The notes: a model not told the origin generated them from the letters alone. Positions 1 through 12,553 are shown, counted from the first letter of the stretch. The stretch: 64,000 nucleotides of DNA from Atopsyche davidsoni (GCA_022113835.1 JAILWY010000006.1:1798001-1862000); one strand, 5' to 3'. Program-made: numbers and translations.

Positions 1-1408
1 ACTTTGATGTATGTAGCATTGTAACATTGTGACCGAAGCGTTATTTTATTTCACAACTTGCCGGTGATTTGTCCTCGGATCCAGTTACACGAGACAAATA
101 TATTCAATTTAATTTTGAAAGATTTTAAGGCATGAAATTATCTATATTTAATAAATGTATTACGTGACTTTACTACGATTCTTAGTTATACTTTTTAAAT
201 TCATGATTGATTTTGTCAAATGAGATGTATTATATTATTTTCACTCGTCTTGTCGTCCTCGATTGTCACTCGAAATCGAAAGCTTCGTAAGAGAGAATTG
301 ATTAATTAAGTTGAACAAACTTAATAACTTGACGCATTTGTATAGGCTTTTCTGGGTTGTCGGTGCACTAGAGGTTGCATCGCTCTGCTTGAGATAATAA
401 ATATCACTTTAAAACATATACTCCGTGGCGAAAGTCAATCGTAAAAAACCTCAATGTTGACGTTCATATTCACAACTTTATTTTTTAATAGGATAAAAAG
501 CATATCATGTCTTTTAAAAGAAACTAATGTCACTTTGAGCATTGGACATATCATTAAATCCTAAAGCCACGTCAAAGGAAAGTCTGAATAAAACTCTTTT
601 GTAGTCGCTGAGTTCATATTATTATATAAAAGCTCATTGGTTCCGCTGCCAGTATACACTGTAAACAATGCAGCGGAACGAGTAAAGCCTCCCCAGCAGG
701 AAGTATATCACAAATGAGTTTCCGAACTTCTGACCTCAAATTTGTGTACAAACTGTTGGAACAACTCAGTTAACTAGCAAACCATTATTATAATATTACC
801 AACTGACCTGGCGGATAACTTCTCTGCACCCGCAGGTACAGTGATTAAATAACTGCCTACTTCCAAACTTGGAGCATTACATAATTATTGAATAAATATC
901 CTCAATCAAACAATATCAAAATATTATGAAATAGATAACATTGTATTGCATGCTAAGTCTCAACAGCTGCTTGTTTTATATTAATTGAATAATTGGTGGA
1001 AAATGATAGCACGAACTGTAGAAATTTTTTTTTACGTGATTGGCAGACCACAAAAAGTAAAAAGTTAAAAAAGCAAACGTGTTAAATTAAAACGAATATA
1101 TATTGACGCAGATGACCCGTTAGTAAGCAGTTTTGACACTTCCTAATACGATAATCTGGTTATTTTAAAACTCTTGAAAAATCTCTGGGAAAACACATAT
1201 AAAATGGCTTTGTGGTGGGTGTAGAAGTGGAGTACGAGTATGCCAAAAATTCACTGTTGAAAATGGCAGTTACGATAGTTTTTTTGTGGAGACAGTGAAA
1301 GTCAACTGTGGGCATTAAAAATAAGAATAAATCTTCAGTCTATTAGCTTGTAATTCTAATGTAAGTCTATATATGAATGTATGACGTACAAGTATATATA
1401 TTAACTTT
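1..1408. other. AT-rich flank downstream of CCDC174
   Basis: No open reading frame, repeat or RNA gene was recognised. The part nearest 1409 should be the 3' UTR of CCDC174, but I see no clear AATAAA signal on the minus strand in the first 300 bases after the stop. Confidence 0.4.
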
Positions 1409-2635
1409 TCACATGTCATCCAAGTACGCTCGGTTTTTCTTCTTATCCTTATTGGCAGCCTGCTGCTCCAAAAAGTGAACTCCTTGAGCAAAAGCCTCTC
1501 CCACACTGGTCGCTTCCATTTTTTGTTTCTTTTGCTTTTTGTCAGGGGGGCCGTAGTACTCGTACGTGGAAGGAGGCTCGATCTCAACCCCCTTCCTTCC
1601 GCTTGCGGAGGCGTCATTTCCTGTCATTTTTCGGGCCGCGTCTTCGGCTGCGTCATCGTCTACTGCGTCATTGTCCTCACTCTCGCCGCATTCATTTCGA
1701 ATGGGTACCGGAACAAACGTTTCGACAGGAGTGCTAACAGGAACGAAGTACTTATTTTTTATATCGGCTATGGTTTGTTTCTTCGTTGTGAAAAAAAGAG
1801 ACTTATCTGGTAGCTCCCTGGATGATGAGGTTGAAGGATAGTCGGCCATCGGTCGCACGTCGTTCCACGTGGGTTGCTTGTACGGTTCCTGATTTTTATT
1901 CCCTTCCGTGTCCTCGTAGTACCCTTTCGGGTCGAACGTTTGCTCGCGGTTTCTTCGCGACTTTTCTACGGGCGGCGCAAATTCTTCATGCCTTTCCTTC
2001 CTCTTCTTGTCCACCCACTGCTCTTGGGTCATCTCGTAGTGCTGGTTCGTCTTCCCCTCGTCCCACTCTCTGACGAATTTCTCTCTCGCTTTCTGCGCTT
2101 CCATTTCCTTGGCCTCTCGCTTCAGGCGCGCTTCTTCTGCTGCTTTTTCGCTAGACGCTTTCTTCTGCTCTTCCACGAAGTCTAGAAGCATGGCGGTGAC
2201 CGGTGATGGCTTTTCTGTAATCAAGATACTAATAAGTTAAGCAAGTCTATCCTAGTAAGATATCTTGACGTATAAATTCATTTCAGCCATTGGTGAAAGC
2301 TACAAAGGGTATTGATTTATTCAAATAGTGCAATCTGAATAATTGATAGAAATGCACTCCTGATGTAATACAAGCAGATGCGGACTGCGGCTGGGCAAAG
2401 CAGAGCCTCCTACCCTCGTCCTCCTCGGGGGGCAGACCAGCGCGCGCTCGCTGGCGCGCCCGGGCGGCCTTGACCCGCGCCTGCAGAGCCTCCTCGCGCC
2501 GCGCCCTCGCCGCAGCCGCCGTGAGTCGCGCCCTCTCCGTGTCCTTGCGAGCCTGCGCCAGCTCCGCCTGCTGCCGCGTCCTCTCCGCTGCATCCCCGCT
2601 GAGGGCATAGTAGCCCACGCCGTGAGTACGCGACT
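1409..2635 (-). CDS. CCDC174: CCDC174 (DUF4078 coiled-coil protein), last two exons; 5' part not found
   Basis: CCDC174 is a conserved eukaryotic nuclear protein; in vertebrates it has been linked to exon-junction/splicing factors. Two minus-strand exons are visible: 2635-2414 (222 nt) and 2214-1409 (806 nt including stop). The donor G|GTAGGA after 2414 and the acceptor TTACAG before 2214 are both phase 1 and rebuild a GAA codon, giving about 342 residues. The first exon opens with SRTHGVGYYALSGD, matching the family's 'GVGYxAFxxD' motif, followed by a long Arg/Ala/Glu helix (about residues 20-65) where the family has its coiled coil. The second exon has FVREWDEGK and, about 26 residues later, EEFAPP, equivalent to the REWDxGK...EFAPP pair of vertebrate CCDC174. 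It ends in a Lys-rich tail (GVHFLEQQ...LDDM). The first exon follows acceptor TTTGCAG at 2641-2636 (phase 1), so it is not the start of the gene. The helix is unusually Ala/Arg-rich and GC-rich compared with its surroundings. Family identification is strong; the full gene model is not. Confidence 0.9.
2215..2413 (-). other. Intron between the last two CCDC174 exons
   Basis: A 199-bp AT-rich intron read on the minus strand, with donor GTAGGA at 2413-2408 and acceptor TTGATTACAG ending at 2215. Both sides are phase 1, and joining them keeps the reading frame without a stop, which supports the two-exon model. Confidence 0.8.
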
Positions 2636-3044
2636 CTGCAAAAAAAAAATATATATATATATAAATCATCCACAAACACAACATAGAACACATTTGACAA
2701 GGCAGTGTCATTTATGACACCTGCCTTTATATATTTTTATAATTCTCCTAACTGCTTTCAACCCGTGTTTTTACTTCCTTTATGATACAACAAAGGTAAA
2801 ACAAAGTGCTACGCAAGACACCCACTGTACTCAAAGAGTAACTTAATTATAATTAAACTTGTGAACGAATGTATCGAGGAATACTGGAAGCATGTACAGC
2901 TGGATAATCCGGTTTCCCCCAAGACACCTACTCAATCCTGGCCTGTTTTGTTTCATGAATGCGATCATTTTGTTTTGTCTACACAACAAAGGAGGAACGA
3001 TGTGCTTGTCGTTTCGTTTATAAATATAATATGAAGCGGAAATA

Positions 3045-3218
3045 ATGAACGAGGGGCAGCTCGCGTGCAGGGAAGACGCCGCCCCGGATGCTCGGGTGCA
3101 TCGGAAGCAGCGAGCGTGCAAGGTCTGCCCGGCCTGCATCATGCACGGCCGCAGCGACGCCTTCCGCTTGCCCAGGCCCGCCGTAATAAATAATACCTGT
3201 ATCAATTATATAATATAA
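3045..3218. other. GC-rich Cys/His-rich block, possible LIM-domain relic or unplaced exon
   Basis: A sharply GC-rich island (about 3050-3190) lies 410 bp upstream of the CCDC174 exons in very AT-rich DNA. On the minus strand one frame reads ASLRPCMMQAGQTLHARCFRC, and a second frame continues SIRGGVFPARELPLVHYF. Taken together, with a frameshift near the ARCFRC codons, these resemble the C..C..H..CFxC / GG..F..RE..P...HCF pattern of a LIM domain of the Prickle/Testin type. A possible minus-strand acceptor (TTGATACAG) precedes it at about 3197. On the plus strand the same DNA has a 57-codon ORF starting at 3045 that also contains a cysteine run (ACKVCPAC). It does not match the expected upstream part of CCDC174. 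It could be a decayed LIM exon, a real exon with a sequencing indel, or chance. Confidence 0.25.
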
Positions 3219-5803
3219 AAGCATGCTTCATAACACCGTTTCCAAGAGAATTGTTTATTTTACATTGTGTAACACTATAAAGGTGACTTTCATGCAATGA
3301 ATCTGTATACTGTATCGACCATAATAAATATGATAAAATTATATAATATAGGATTGGTCAAAGTTATTTTGCGCGTTTCGGGTATTCAGTTATTATGAAA
3401 TAACTTGAAACATCGAAAATGTAGCGAAAAATCAGCCAATTGGAGTACACGAAACATACGTGAAATGATGTTAATTAAAAATCCGATATCATTTCTACAG
3501 GAAACGGGATGTAGATATGAACAAAAACGAATGACTATGGAAAACGCTTTAAAAGTTAATAAACACCTGTTTACTAACTTTGACTAATTTGTAATTCTAA
3601 AACGGATTACAATAATAATAAAATTATAAATATGATAGTAAAATCGTTAATATCTAAGTTTTCATAGATAGTTGGGATCGAACAACTTCTGCATTTTTCT
3701 GATCTTGATCTACCTTGTGCCCATCCAGAGCTCGTGTATCATTATAAAATAAATAACCAAAGGTCTCCGATGGAATTAGCACAAGGATGGACTGAAGCAA
3801 CACTTTAAGTATTTCCTAGGGCGAATAGTGCTGCATAGAAAATTTAGCAGCTTTTAATGTGTCCCAGTTACATACTTAATACAAACCACTTTGTGCAGAA
3901 TGTCACGGCCAAACTTACAGATAGTACGTACTATAAAGCTTACAGCAGGTGATAATATGCACTAAGTAAATATTGCACTACTCTATGTGATATTATTATT
4001 GTAAATTTATAATATTACTTATGCTGGTGTAATAAAATTTTTATTCATGTTTAATCGTTGGAGAAACTTTATGTATAATAAAAATCAATGTGTTTTATTT
4101 ATAGATTTTTTTGCTCTCAATTGTTATGACTAATATTGCAAGAAAATGAGATAAATTTGTTACGTATTCGGTTAATGAAACAATAATTTATTTATTTTAC
4201 TACGCATAGTGTTTTCAGATATGTTTTATTTATAAATATAGGACGTATGACGAAAGTTAAAAAAAACCACTAACAAACTTAATTGAAAATATAATTTATC
4301 GAAGAATTTGTATCAAAAACTCATTATCGTAAATAGCACAGCGGAACCACCATCGATGTAATCTAGACAGAACGGCCTGAAATATTAAGTCATCGCATTA
4401 AATCTAAAATATGGGGGTGTCTAGAATAAAACAGTCTAATTTAATATTATATTCTGACTGCCGGCAAGCCAGGCTAATGCCAGCTCAGCTCAGATGAGTA
4501 ATGTATTCTTTGCCAAACAGATGTCAGATAGGACATGGCGGCTGCAGCCGGGCTCTCTGCAAAGATTTACATTAAAATAATGAGTTTTGAGCTCCATTAC
4601 GAATTAATACATTGGGCTCCTCCGTGCAGATTTACGACGCAACCTGTACTTAAAAAGCAATTAACTTTGATGACTCAGTATTGCATTTACTTATTTTTGG
4701 AAAACAAAGATTCGCTTCCTGGTAAAATGGAATGATTGTATATGAGCTAGAAGAATTCGAGCAGGAATTCATATCGAAAGGAAGCGAAATATTTTATATT
4801 ATATTAAATATAAAATGTCAAATTTTCAAAAGTGTTTTATGAAATTCAATAAAAATAAACTACAATACACACATCAGGCCATTGAGAAATGCTCTTTTTA
4901 CGATTTGTATTATTTTGTGGTTCTACAATTTTATTGCAATATTTTTTTAATGAATTTATAATATTACTTATGAGAATTTTTTTTTTTATATGTTTAGTAT
5001 TGAAAAGTTTCTGTAACGTTAGAACATTTTCAGGTAATACGAGATACATAATGTTTAGGTAGGTCATATATTTTATTGCTCATACAAAGCATTCCGTTTG
5101 CATTTCGCGCGCCGCCATTTCCCGCACACACTGAGAGTGAGCAGCTGTCCGTTCCCAAGTATGGCGACCGTCATAACTACAAACTACATTCTGCTACAGA
5201 TCACAGCCGGTTTAATTACACGACGTGTTGGCAACTTTGCCCGAGCACGACAACCGTAGATTAGTCCCCGGGCGGATTTCGCACATCCGATGAACCCAAA
5301 ACGTACTGGCGATCTTTTCCTTCCAGATTATTTTAATATTTTATAAAGTGTTAATTATATTTAATAAGTTAGCATTTTTTTTTTTGAAAATGATATACGA
5401 TGACGTGCTGGAAACAACTGAAACTTCTTACCGCTTCAAATAATATGTATATTCGCGTCTTTTGCTTTCGTTCACGTTTTGCGTGATGCGGTTTTTATAC
5501 TTCATTTTTCAGGTTAATTAATATTTTGAATGTCTCGCTCGTGAAGTAAGCGAAAAAAGAAATAATTATGTATTGGTGTAAATGAATGTATACAGAATAA
5601 AACATCAAAAATATGACGTAAATAACCTATATTAAAAAGCATTGCTCGTAGACAAAAAATATATATCTGGTTTCCTGTCTCTGAAATTCGACATCGGACG
5701 GCGCGGCAACGGCCTCGCCCCTCCTCTCGTAATGAATAGGAGAACACAGAGAAGAATAAGGCTAATGGGGTAAGAATGTTATTTTATTATACCTTAACTA
5801 CAG
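3219..5803. other. AT-rich intergenic or intronic DNA
   Basis: Mostly A/T-rich with poly(A)/poly(T) runs. Two GC-richer patches stand out, 4450-4640 and 5090-5290; the second contains GCGCGCCGCCATTTCCCGC, a YY1/Pho-like GCCAT site. Short ORFs here have no recognisable domain. Confidence 0.4.
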
Positions 5804-5955
5804 GGCAGTTATCATTTGGTATTCTGGGGGTGTTTTGTTTGGTCGGACGGAACCCGGCAATATTTAATATCGGACATGATTTTAGTCCGAATTACGTCTG
5901 GGTTCATTTCTTTGCCCTGGGAGGCATGGGAATAGAAGGAGTAGGTCAAACGCAG
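5804..5955 (+). other. Exon-like open block of unknown identity
   Basis: A GC-richer stretch lies between a plausible acceptor (CTTAACTACAG, ending 5803) and a plausible donor (CGCAG|GTAACT, 5955/5956). One frame is open throughout and reads through FNIGHDFSPNYVWVHFFALG near its middle. The block is 152 nt long. I do not recognise the peptide, no partner exon was found, and a second frame is open for most of the block too. Treat as a candidate internal exon only. Confidence 0.15.
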
Positions 5956-8900
5956 GTAACTTTTCTACTATAATAATTCATAATAAGATAACTACACGTT
6001 TATTAGTCCATTATTAAGAAATGTATAATTTCATTTACAATGTGATTTTATAGTAATAAAACACTTGTGGTTTAGTGATGAATTGTTTCATTAGTTTCTT
6101 TTTTAATAAAGAATATTAAATTTTGACAAATTGTATTATATAATATCAGATATTAAGCGGGTCTACACACATATACGACGTCTGTTGACTGTTATAAAAT
6201 TATTTTTGTTGCATAAGTTGAAAAACTATTATTCGTACAAATGTACGTTAAACAAAATAAAAATAAACCTTATGTGACCAGTGCAGAACACGAGACCAGC
6301 ACAGTTGCATGCGAAATACAACTATTGCTAGTTTATATTATTTATTTAAATTAATGAATTTATTAAATATTCATTGAAATAACAAAATTGTGTTGAATTG
6401 CGTCATGTGCTTTAAAGCAGAAATAAGAGTAACATAATTATATATTTCTTATTAATTTTTTTACTAAACATATTAAACGTCTTTATTTTTGTTGTTTTCT
6501 TCGTATGTCGATAGCACAGGTAAATAAAAAAGATTTAAAAAAAATATTATCTCTGCAAATTTCAAGTTTTTTTCATTCCATATCTCCGCACACGTATTTC
6601 TTGTTTATGTTGGCTATTTTAGCAGAGGAATACGTATTTTATTTTAATAGTGGAGGTTCTCCGGAAAATGGAAATAACAAAAAGAACTTGTGTACTTAAA
6701 AACGAAATAAAACCTCCTTTCCGTCACATTATTCGTATTAGCAGAAAACTAATTGAATAGTAAAACACGCAGTAGTGAACAAAGGTATAATTAGAAACAT
6801 CTTAGAAAACGTTTTTCATTAAAAAATTAATGGCCATTATAAAGCCGGATTAAAGCCTGAAGGACCATCGATAGACACAAGGGGTCTCAATTGTTTTCAA
6901 GCTTATTCTGGAGTACTTTTTAATGAATATATTAGATCAACAAATAAGTACTCATTCAATAAGAAATAAATAAAAAATGCTTTGTAAAAAAATAGGTTCT
7001 TGTATTTTTTATGTAAACAAAAAATACAATACAGTGAGTTTTCATGGCGATTTAATATTATATTTCACAATAATAGGTGATTAAAAATTATAGATTATTT
7101 ATATTAAAAAAAAAGTTTTCATTTATTATTATATATTTAAATTAAAGCTATTTTTTTTGTCAGATTTGGTGAATAAAATCATACAAAAGAATCGGAAAAT
7201 AAAAAAATTGGACACTGTAAATTAAAAAATTCAATGTGAATTAGTTTCTGAAACAATAAACACGTTTTTAAAAGAGATAATTGTATCATTTTATATTTTT
7301 TTAATTTAAAGTGGTCTGAGCTATATTTAATAATGACCTGCATGACCTTTTTATTTACCTTTGACCTTTATAAAAGTATGAAAGTTTGCAAAAAAATAAA
7401 CAACACTTTCACATGTATTGTTATGAACAACACCAACGTCATTAAATATCCCATCAATAATTTAATAACAAATATTGCTAAAATTTCATTATAACTGACA
7501 ATTCATTTTGAATGTTATTAATGTTAATTGCAATTGTACCGTTTGTGTTTATATTATTATTTAACTGTTTTATTATATTTATTTATATTAATATGTACAA
7601 TGTTTTGGTTGTATCTTTACTTGTGTTGTTACGTATAATATATGGCTTTTTTATATATAAAGACAGAGTAACCGATGAATATAGAATTTGGAGACGTCTT
7701 CATCATGCACATAATAGAAAATGACTAAATTATTTCAAATAACCACTTAATGAAGAAAAACAATCCATCATTCCTAAATTATTAATCAAACCGATCGGAG
7801 CACTTCTGGCGGGCGGGAGCCAGGCAGGCGGTCCTTAAATTGCACTCAGGTAAATTGTAGTCCAGGTAAGTAAATTGACTGAACAGCACTGAAGAGGGCT
7901 TCAAATAAATCGCAGGTAAACCGAGAAGGGTGCTAATGGAGAACCGCTTAATTTAAAACAACACTCTATTACGAGTGTTAAGATTTTCTTACATTTATTT
8001 TCCATTTATTCTTTCCAATGTATTGGTGGTTCAAATCAACATTTTCAACTTTCAGCTAAAACTATTTTTTAAAAGGCTCTTTACCAACATCATTTAAAGA
8101 GGGATAGGTGACCAATGAATTACAAGACTAAATAAATATAAAAAAATATATTCAGCCTCAAAAATGTTTCAAGCCTCTACACAAGCAGCGACACCACTTG
8201 CGACCGATTTGCAATCAGCCAATAGCATCCATTTATTTTTGGCATTTTTTAATGGTTTTTCCTAAGTCAACAGCGCAAAGTAGGACGCTGTAGGAGCAGG
8301 TCATTTCAAACATAAAATATATTTGGACTTTAGCTGATTAATTAGGACACGCTGAGCTGGCTCCTCGCCGCATGGCAACGCTGGATGCGTCCTGTCCCGG
8401 CGGGATCCCAGACGAAAGCCGCCGGCGATCATTGTGACACATGACATCCTCTGACGCGTGCAGTGGGCGGACGCGCTGATGACACGTGGCAACCACCATG
8501 ATCTATGCCAACGTGGGTTCACCACTCAGTTCCCGCTGGGGTCAACGGCCTCAATCAAATAACGCGTGCACCAATAAGTGTGACCCATTAAACTAGAAAC
8601 CGTGTACAAGCCGCGCTGCTATTCTGCTACGCGAAAATCACTAAATTTAATATATAATATATTCATTAAAATATACTAGCATTAATACTAATAATGTGCT
8701 TTATATATCCACGCACAAAAATTACATAAAAATTCTGTACAAAACGAAATTTTATTTAGAAAAGCGTCAGTCACTTTGGGAGCATACTGTTAAAAATCAC
8801 TTTTGATCCTCCACAAAAAGAAATTTTTAATAATTTCGTAGAATCAGTCATTTGATATTTGATCACCGTTATTTTTTTAATAATTCAAAATATCAGTAAT

Positions 8901-9845
8901 CCTACTTGTGTAACTTTCGTTTGAAACAATTATTTACGAAGCAAGAGCCTAGATGTCAACTTGATGCTTTGATATATTTTTAATAACAGTTACAGAAGAT
9001 TTCCCAACTCGTTCTAAGAATCGAATTAACAAACCAATCTAAAGTTGTAAACGGCAGTTAATCGTGTTAGACAAGGGTGGGTTAACCCGTAAGGAATGAC
9101 GAAGGAAGCTGCCTGAAGATACGGATCTCTATGTGCGTCCTGCGTGCCATTACATTACAAACCACCATTCAAATTTAGGGGGTGTTTTGACTGTTTGTTT
9201 ACTAACAATAACGTTAGTTCTTTTTTAAAAGAAAGCGTTGGTTATAAGGCTATACAAAAAATATTTTTTACACTTCTATTACACATAAAAATTTACATTT
9301 TGGTTAAAAAAATTTCATGTCTAAATATTCCAAAAAAAATACGCATGCTCCAGAATAACAATACACTTATTAGAGCTTACGATTTCGAATCGATTAATTG
9401 CAACACCGCAATTCGAACCAGATTAAAATATATAAAAACATAATTGAAAACGGCTGTATATAAAGTCACCCCCTTCGGAGACCCCGGCGGGGGGGCTCGC
9501 CCTAAGTCCCGCTAATCGTCCGCAGCCCGCGTAATCGCATTGGGGATGAAAGAACATGCCCCCAAATTAATAACTTGGAATCAGAACACATTTAAATTAC
9601 GGGGAGGCTTAGCGAGCATAATGCCGGGCGCTGAGCACCCCGGCTTCAAGACGGTGGATCGAATCGCAGGGATCTTGAGTGTTAAATTATTCATTATATT
9701 AATGTTACTGCTATCAATCTTCACCGAATTCATGCGAATCGGTGAACCCGAATTCTGTAAACTAGTTATTATTTTAAATATTTTTAAATCAAATCAAAAG
9801 CTTCTGAGAAGAAAATTAACCAAAAATTTATTTCATCTAAATAAT
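5956..9845. other. AT-rich DNA without a recognised gene
   Basis: Long A/T runs dominate. GC-richer islands are seen at 7795-7870 (ending in a perfect donor-like CAG|GTAAGT at 7863-7871), 8340-8560 and 9470-9680. ORFs of 65-107 codons here have no recognisable domain and look like chance frames. Confidence 0.4.
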
Positions 9846-10325
9846 GTCTATTTTTTGGATTGAACGTCAATCAAGTGCGTATTTATTTCCCCTAATTATA
9901 AATATTTGTTGGCCTGGGCACATTGGTTCATATATAGAGTATGATTGTTAAAAATTCTCGATTAATAGATGTGGTTCCCTTATTAATACCCTTATTAAAA
10001 AAAATTGGTTGGCCTGGGCACATTGGTTCATATGTAGAGTATGATTGTTAAAAATTCTCGATTAATGGATGTGGTTCCCTTATTAATACCCTTATTAAAA
10101 AGATATTGGTTGGCCTGGGCCCATTGGTTCATATGTAGAGTATGATTGTTAAAAATTCTTGATTAATGGATGTGGTTCGTTAGTACAGTGGTCAGTACAT
10201 CGGCCATGTAAGCCTGGGGATGTGGGTTCAAATCCCACACAAATCACGATGATATTTTTCTGAGAATTTCTTTAATCATCTTCTATGTGTGAACTAATAT
10301 GCCTAGTCATATAAGCAATAATCTA
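9846..10325 (+). mobile_element. tRNA-Thr-derived repeat (SINE/MITE-like), copy 1, with triplicated head
   Basis: The element begins with a flank shared with copies at 19.1 and 22.5 kb (GGATTGAACGTCAATCAAG...). Three tandem heads of about 100 bp follow, each starting TTGGCCTGGGC, at 9909, 10009 and 10110. The third runs into a 76-nt tRNA-like body (10172-10247), followed by a tail ending near CCTAGTCATATAAG. The head (GGGCACATTGGTTCATATG...) is a diverged inverted copy of the tail (TGTGAACTAATATGCC...), so the tRNA body sits between inverted-repeat arms. No autonomous coding capacity. Confidence 0.75.
10172..10247 (+). pseudogene. tRNA-Thr(TGT)-like core of the repeat, probably not a working tRNA
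   Basis: The 76-nt sequence folds roughly as a tRNA. Acceptor GTGGTTC pairs with AAATCAC except for one mismatch, and the T arm TGTGG-GTTCAAATC-CCACA is perfect. The anticodon arm TCGGC-CATGTAA-GCCTG has a mismatch. The loop reads TGT, but position 33 is A rather than the conserved T. The Pol III A box TAGTACAGTGG (10181-10191) and B box GTTCAAATC (10226-10234) both match consensus exactly, so transcription is possible. It lies inside a repeat found four times within 13 kb, which makes a SINE-type origin far more likely than a genuine tRNA gene. Confidence 0.65.
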
Positions 10326-12545
10326 AATAAATAATTTAAAAAAATAATATTATTATTAATTATGGATACAATTTGATATTGTATATTATTAAAACTGATC
10401 CAGCACTGTGTACAGTTTATAAGTAAAATATGGTTAGCTAGTGTTTTGTCGCGTCATTTCCGACTTCCTCAGAGAACCGAGAAGCATCTTCTATTCACAG
10501 AAGCTTCCGGCGGCAAAAACATGCAAATTTATTTATACAAAATTAACTTATTATAAAAAGGTGAGATATTTTATGAAAAATGTTTCAAGTATTTTGTGAA
10601 AATAAATTGCAAAAGTTTAAATTAATTTTTAATTTCGCTTTACCTTAAGGCTATGTTTCGAAACAAAAAAAAACGTACGTACTACGCATTCCCTTAGCGA
10701 CATTTCGCATATTTCCGGCAAGAATATATTATGAAAAATATTCATTATTTCCAATTCATTGAATTTTACAAATTGAACAACTGAACGATTTTTCATTTTT
10801 AATTAAATTGTATTTTATTGATTAACAATAAACGAAATTTGGTTAAATATTTTAATAATTTGGAAATAGTCGAGCATGCTGGAGAAGAAATCACTTCACG
10901 GCAAATAGCGGGATTTGCAATAATAACATTCATAAAGTTTTAAAAGTGCTTTTCACAACGTTTCATCGCGCGAGGAATGAAAGGAAGCGAGAGCGTCTTG
11001 GGATTTTATATCCTCTTAGTGGTATAAGAAATAGCTCAGTTTCCTTGTTATTGCCTTTATGTAGTCGATTTAATGAAAAATATGCAGATGGAAATTTAAT
11101 CTAAAAAAAATAAAAAAAGGAAAATTTAAGGAATTATATCATATAGTCTTTCACTGTTTGTTTTACCATATGCTTTGTTATCATCGATTGTCAATTATTT
11201 TTATTAAATATTTCATAAATCTGCATTTTTTCTGATTCAGATTTTTTTTTTGTTTACAATGTGTTTTGTGTGTGATTCGATAACCTAAAAAAATATATTT
11301 ATAATATAATTAACACATAAATACACATGTATGTTATCAGATAAAAATCACTTCATTTTTCAATTATGGTCTACAACCATTCATTCTATCGCAAGTAACC
11401 ACTCACAACTTTCTTAGAGGTCCGAAGAAAAACACATAACTATGATTTATGTTTTGTTTTCAATTTTAAGTTGTAAAAGCCATTAAGTAGTATTATTATT
11501 TCTGCGTCACTGAATAACACCAAAGTGTAAAAGCGATCAAAACTTAATGAAATTAAAATAAATCTTTTATTGTTATAAGTAAGTGAAAGCAATCCACTGT
11601 CCGTAAATATTTTCTAAAATTATAAAGCACCTCCGGTAATTACAAAATTCCGACGAAACCAATAAAGCAAAGCCTCTTTCGAATGCTGTAATTTTACGAT
11701 ACGTACAAGCGAGGCAGTCCTTTGGACTGAAAAACCGGGCGTATTTTCGGAGATGCGCTAAAAATGCTATCATTAATGCAAAATATTGACACAACGCAGG
11801 AAACAATTTAAGTGGATGAAGGCGAGAGAGCCAGCCGCTCGTGATTATGATTTACTCCGAAAAGTTTCAAAGGGCCTCCATAATGAAAGCTAATTAATAT
11901 TTGCGCGCGGCTCTTTGTATCGGTAGTGCTGCGAGCGGTCCCTTTGCGTTGATAATTATTCTGATTAACGAATGCTTCGTACTGCGCATACTTCCGTCGC
12001 TTTGAACTCCAATGTTTATTTGATTACAACGCCTAATAAATCACATCACGGTTAGTTCTAATTGTATGGCGGAAACCTAAGCAATCGTCACAATACAGTA
12101 TCGAATACAGCGTTCAATATATACAACGCCATAGCTCAAAAAAAAATTACAAAACATGCAAAGCATTGCATATTACTACACAATGATAATTCATCGGATA
12201 TATCATTTTATATTTAAAAAAAAAATTAAAAACTGCGGTCCATTCAGTTCATCAGCTGTTTATTGAGCTTTCGCGCATTATATTAAAATACTTTCACCAT
12301 AAAAATGCAAGTGCAAAGCTCGTCGCCAAGACGTCGCTAGACTTGAAATATGAAACTGCTTCTGAATGCCATAGTAAAATTTATGATCGGCAGAGAATAG
12401 GGCGTTATGAAGTTAAATTTGAAAGCTAGCGCGGATAAACAGGTTATATGAATTTCTTACTTATAAATATAACTATAACTTTCACGAAGAAACGAAAATT
12501 TATTAAAAAAAGATTTTTTTTTAACAAAATTAATTAAAATGTATC
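10326..12545. other. AT-rich DNA without a recognised gene
   Basis: No recognisable domain in any reading frame. The 11690-11960 part is somewhat GC-richer and contains homeodomain-type AATTA and GATTA sites, which is compatible with regulatory DNA but not specific. Confidence 0.4.
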
Positions 12546-12553
12546 ATTTAGGT

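Noticed and set aside
1475..2185. Plus-strand frames opposite CCDC174
   Set aside because: Antisense shadows of the terminal exon; no domain and no splice signals.
2321..2700. Overlapping minus-strand frames with Arg- and Gly-rich products over the CCDC174 penultimate exon
   Set aside because: They are out-of-frame readings of the same GC-rich exon; only the frame with THGVGYY matches the family and splices in phase.
10172..10247. Genuine tRNA-Thr gene
   Set aside because: Mismatches in acceptor and anticodon stems, A at position 33, and location inside a dispersed repeat with several copies nearby.
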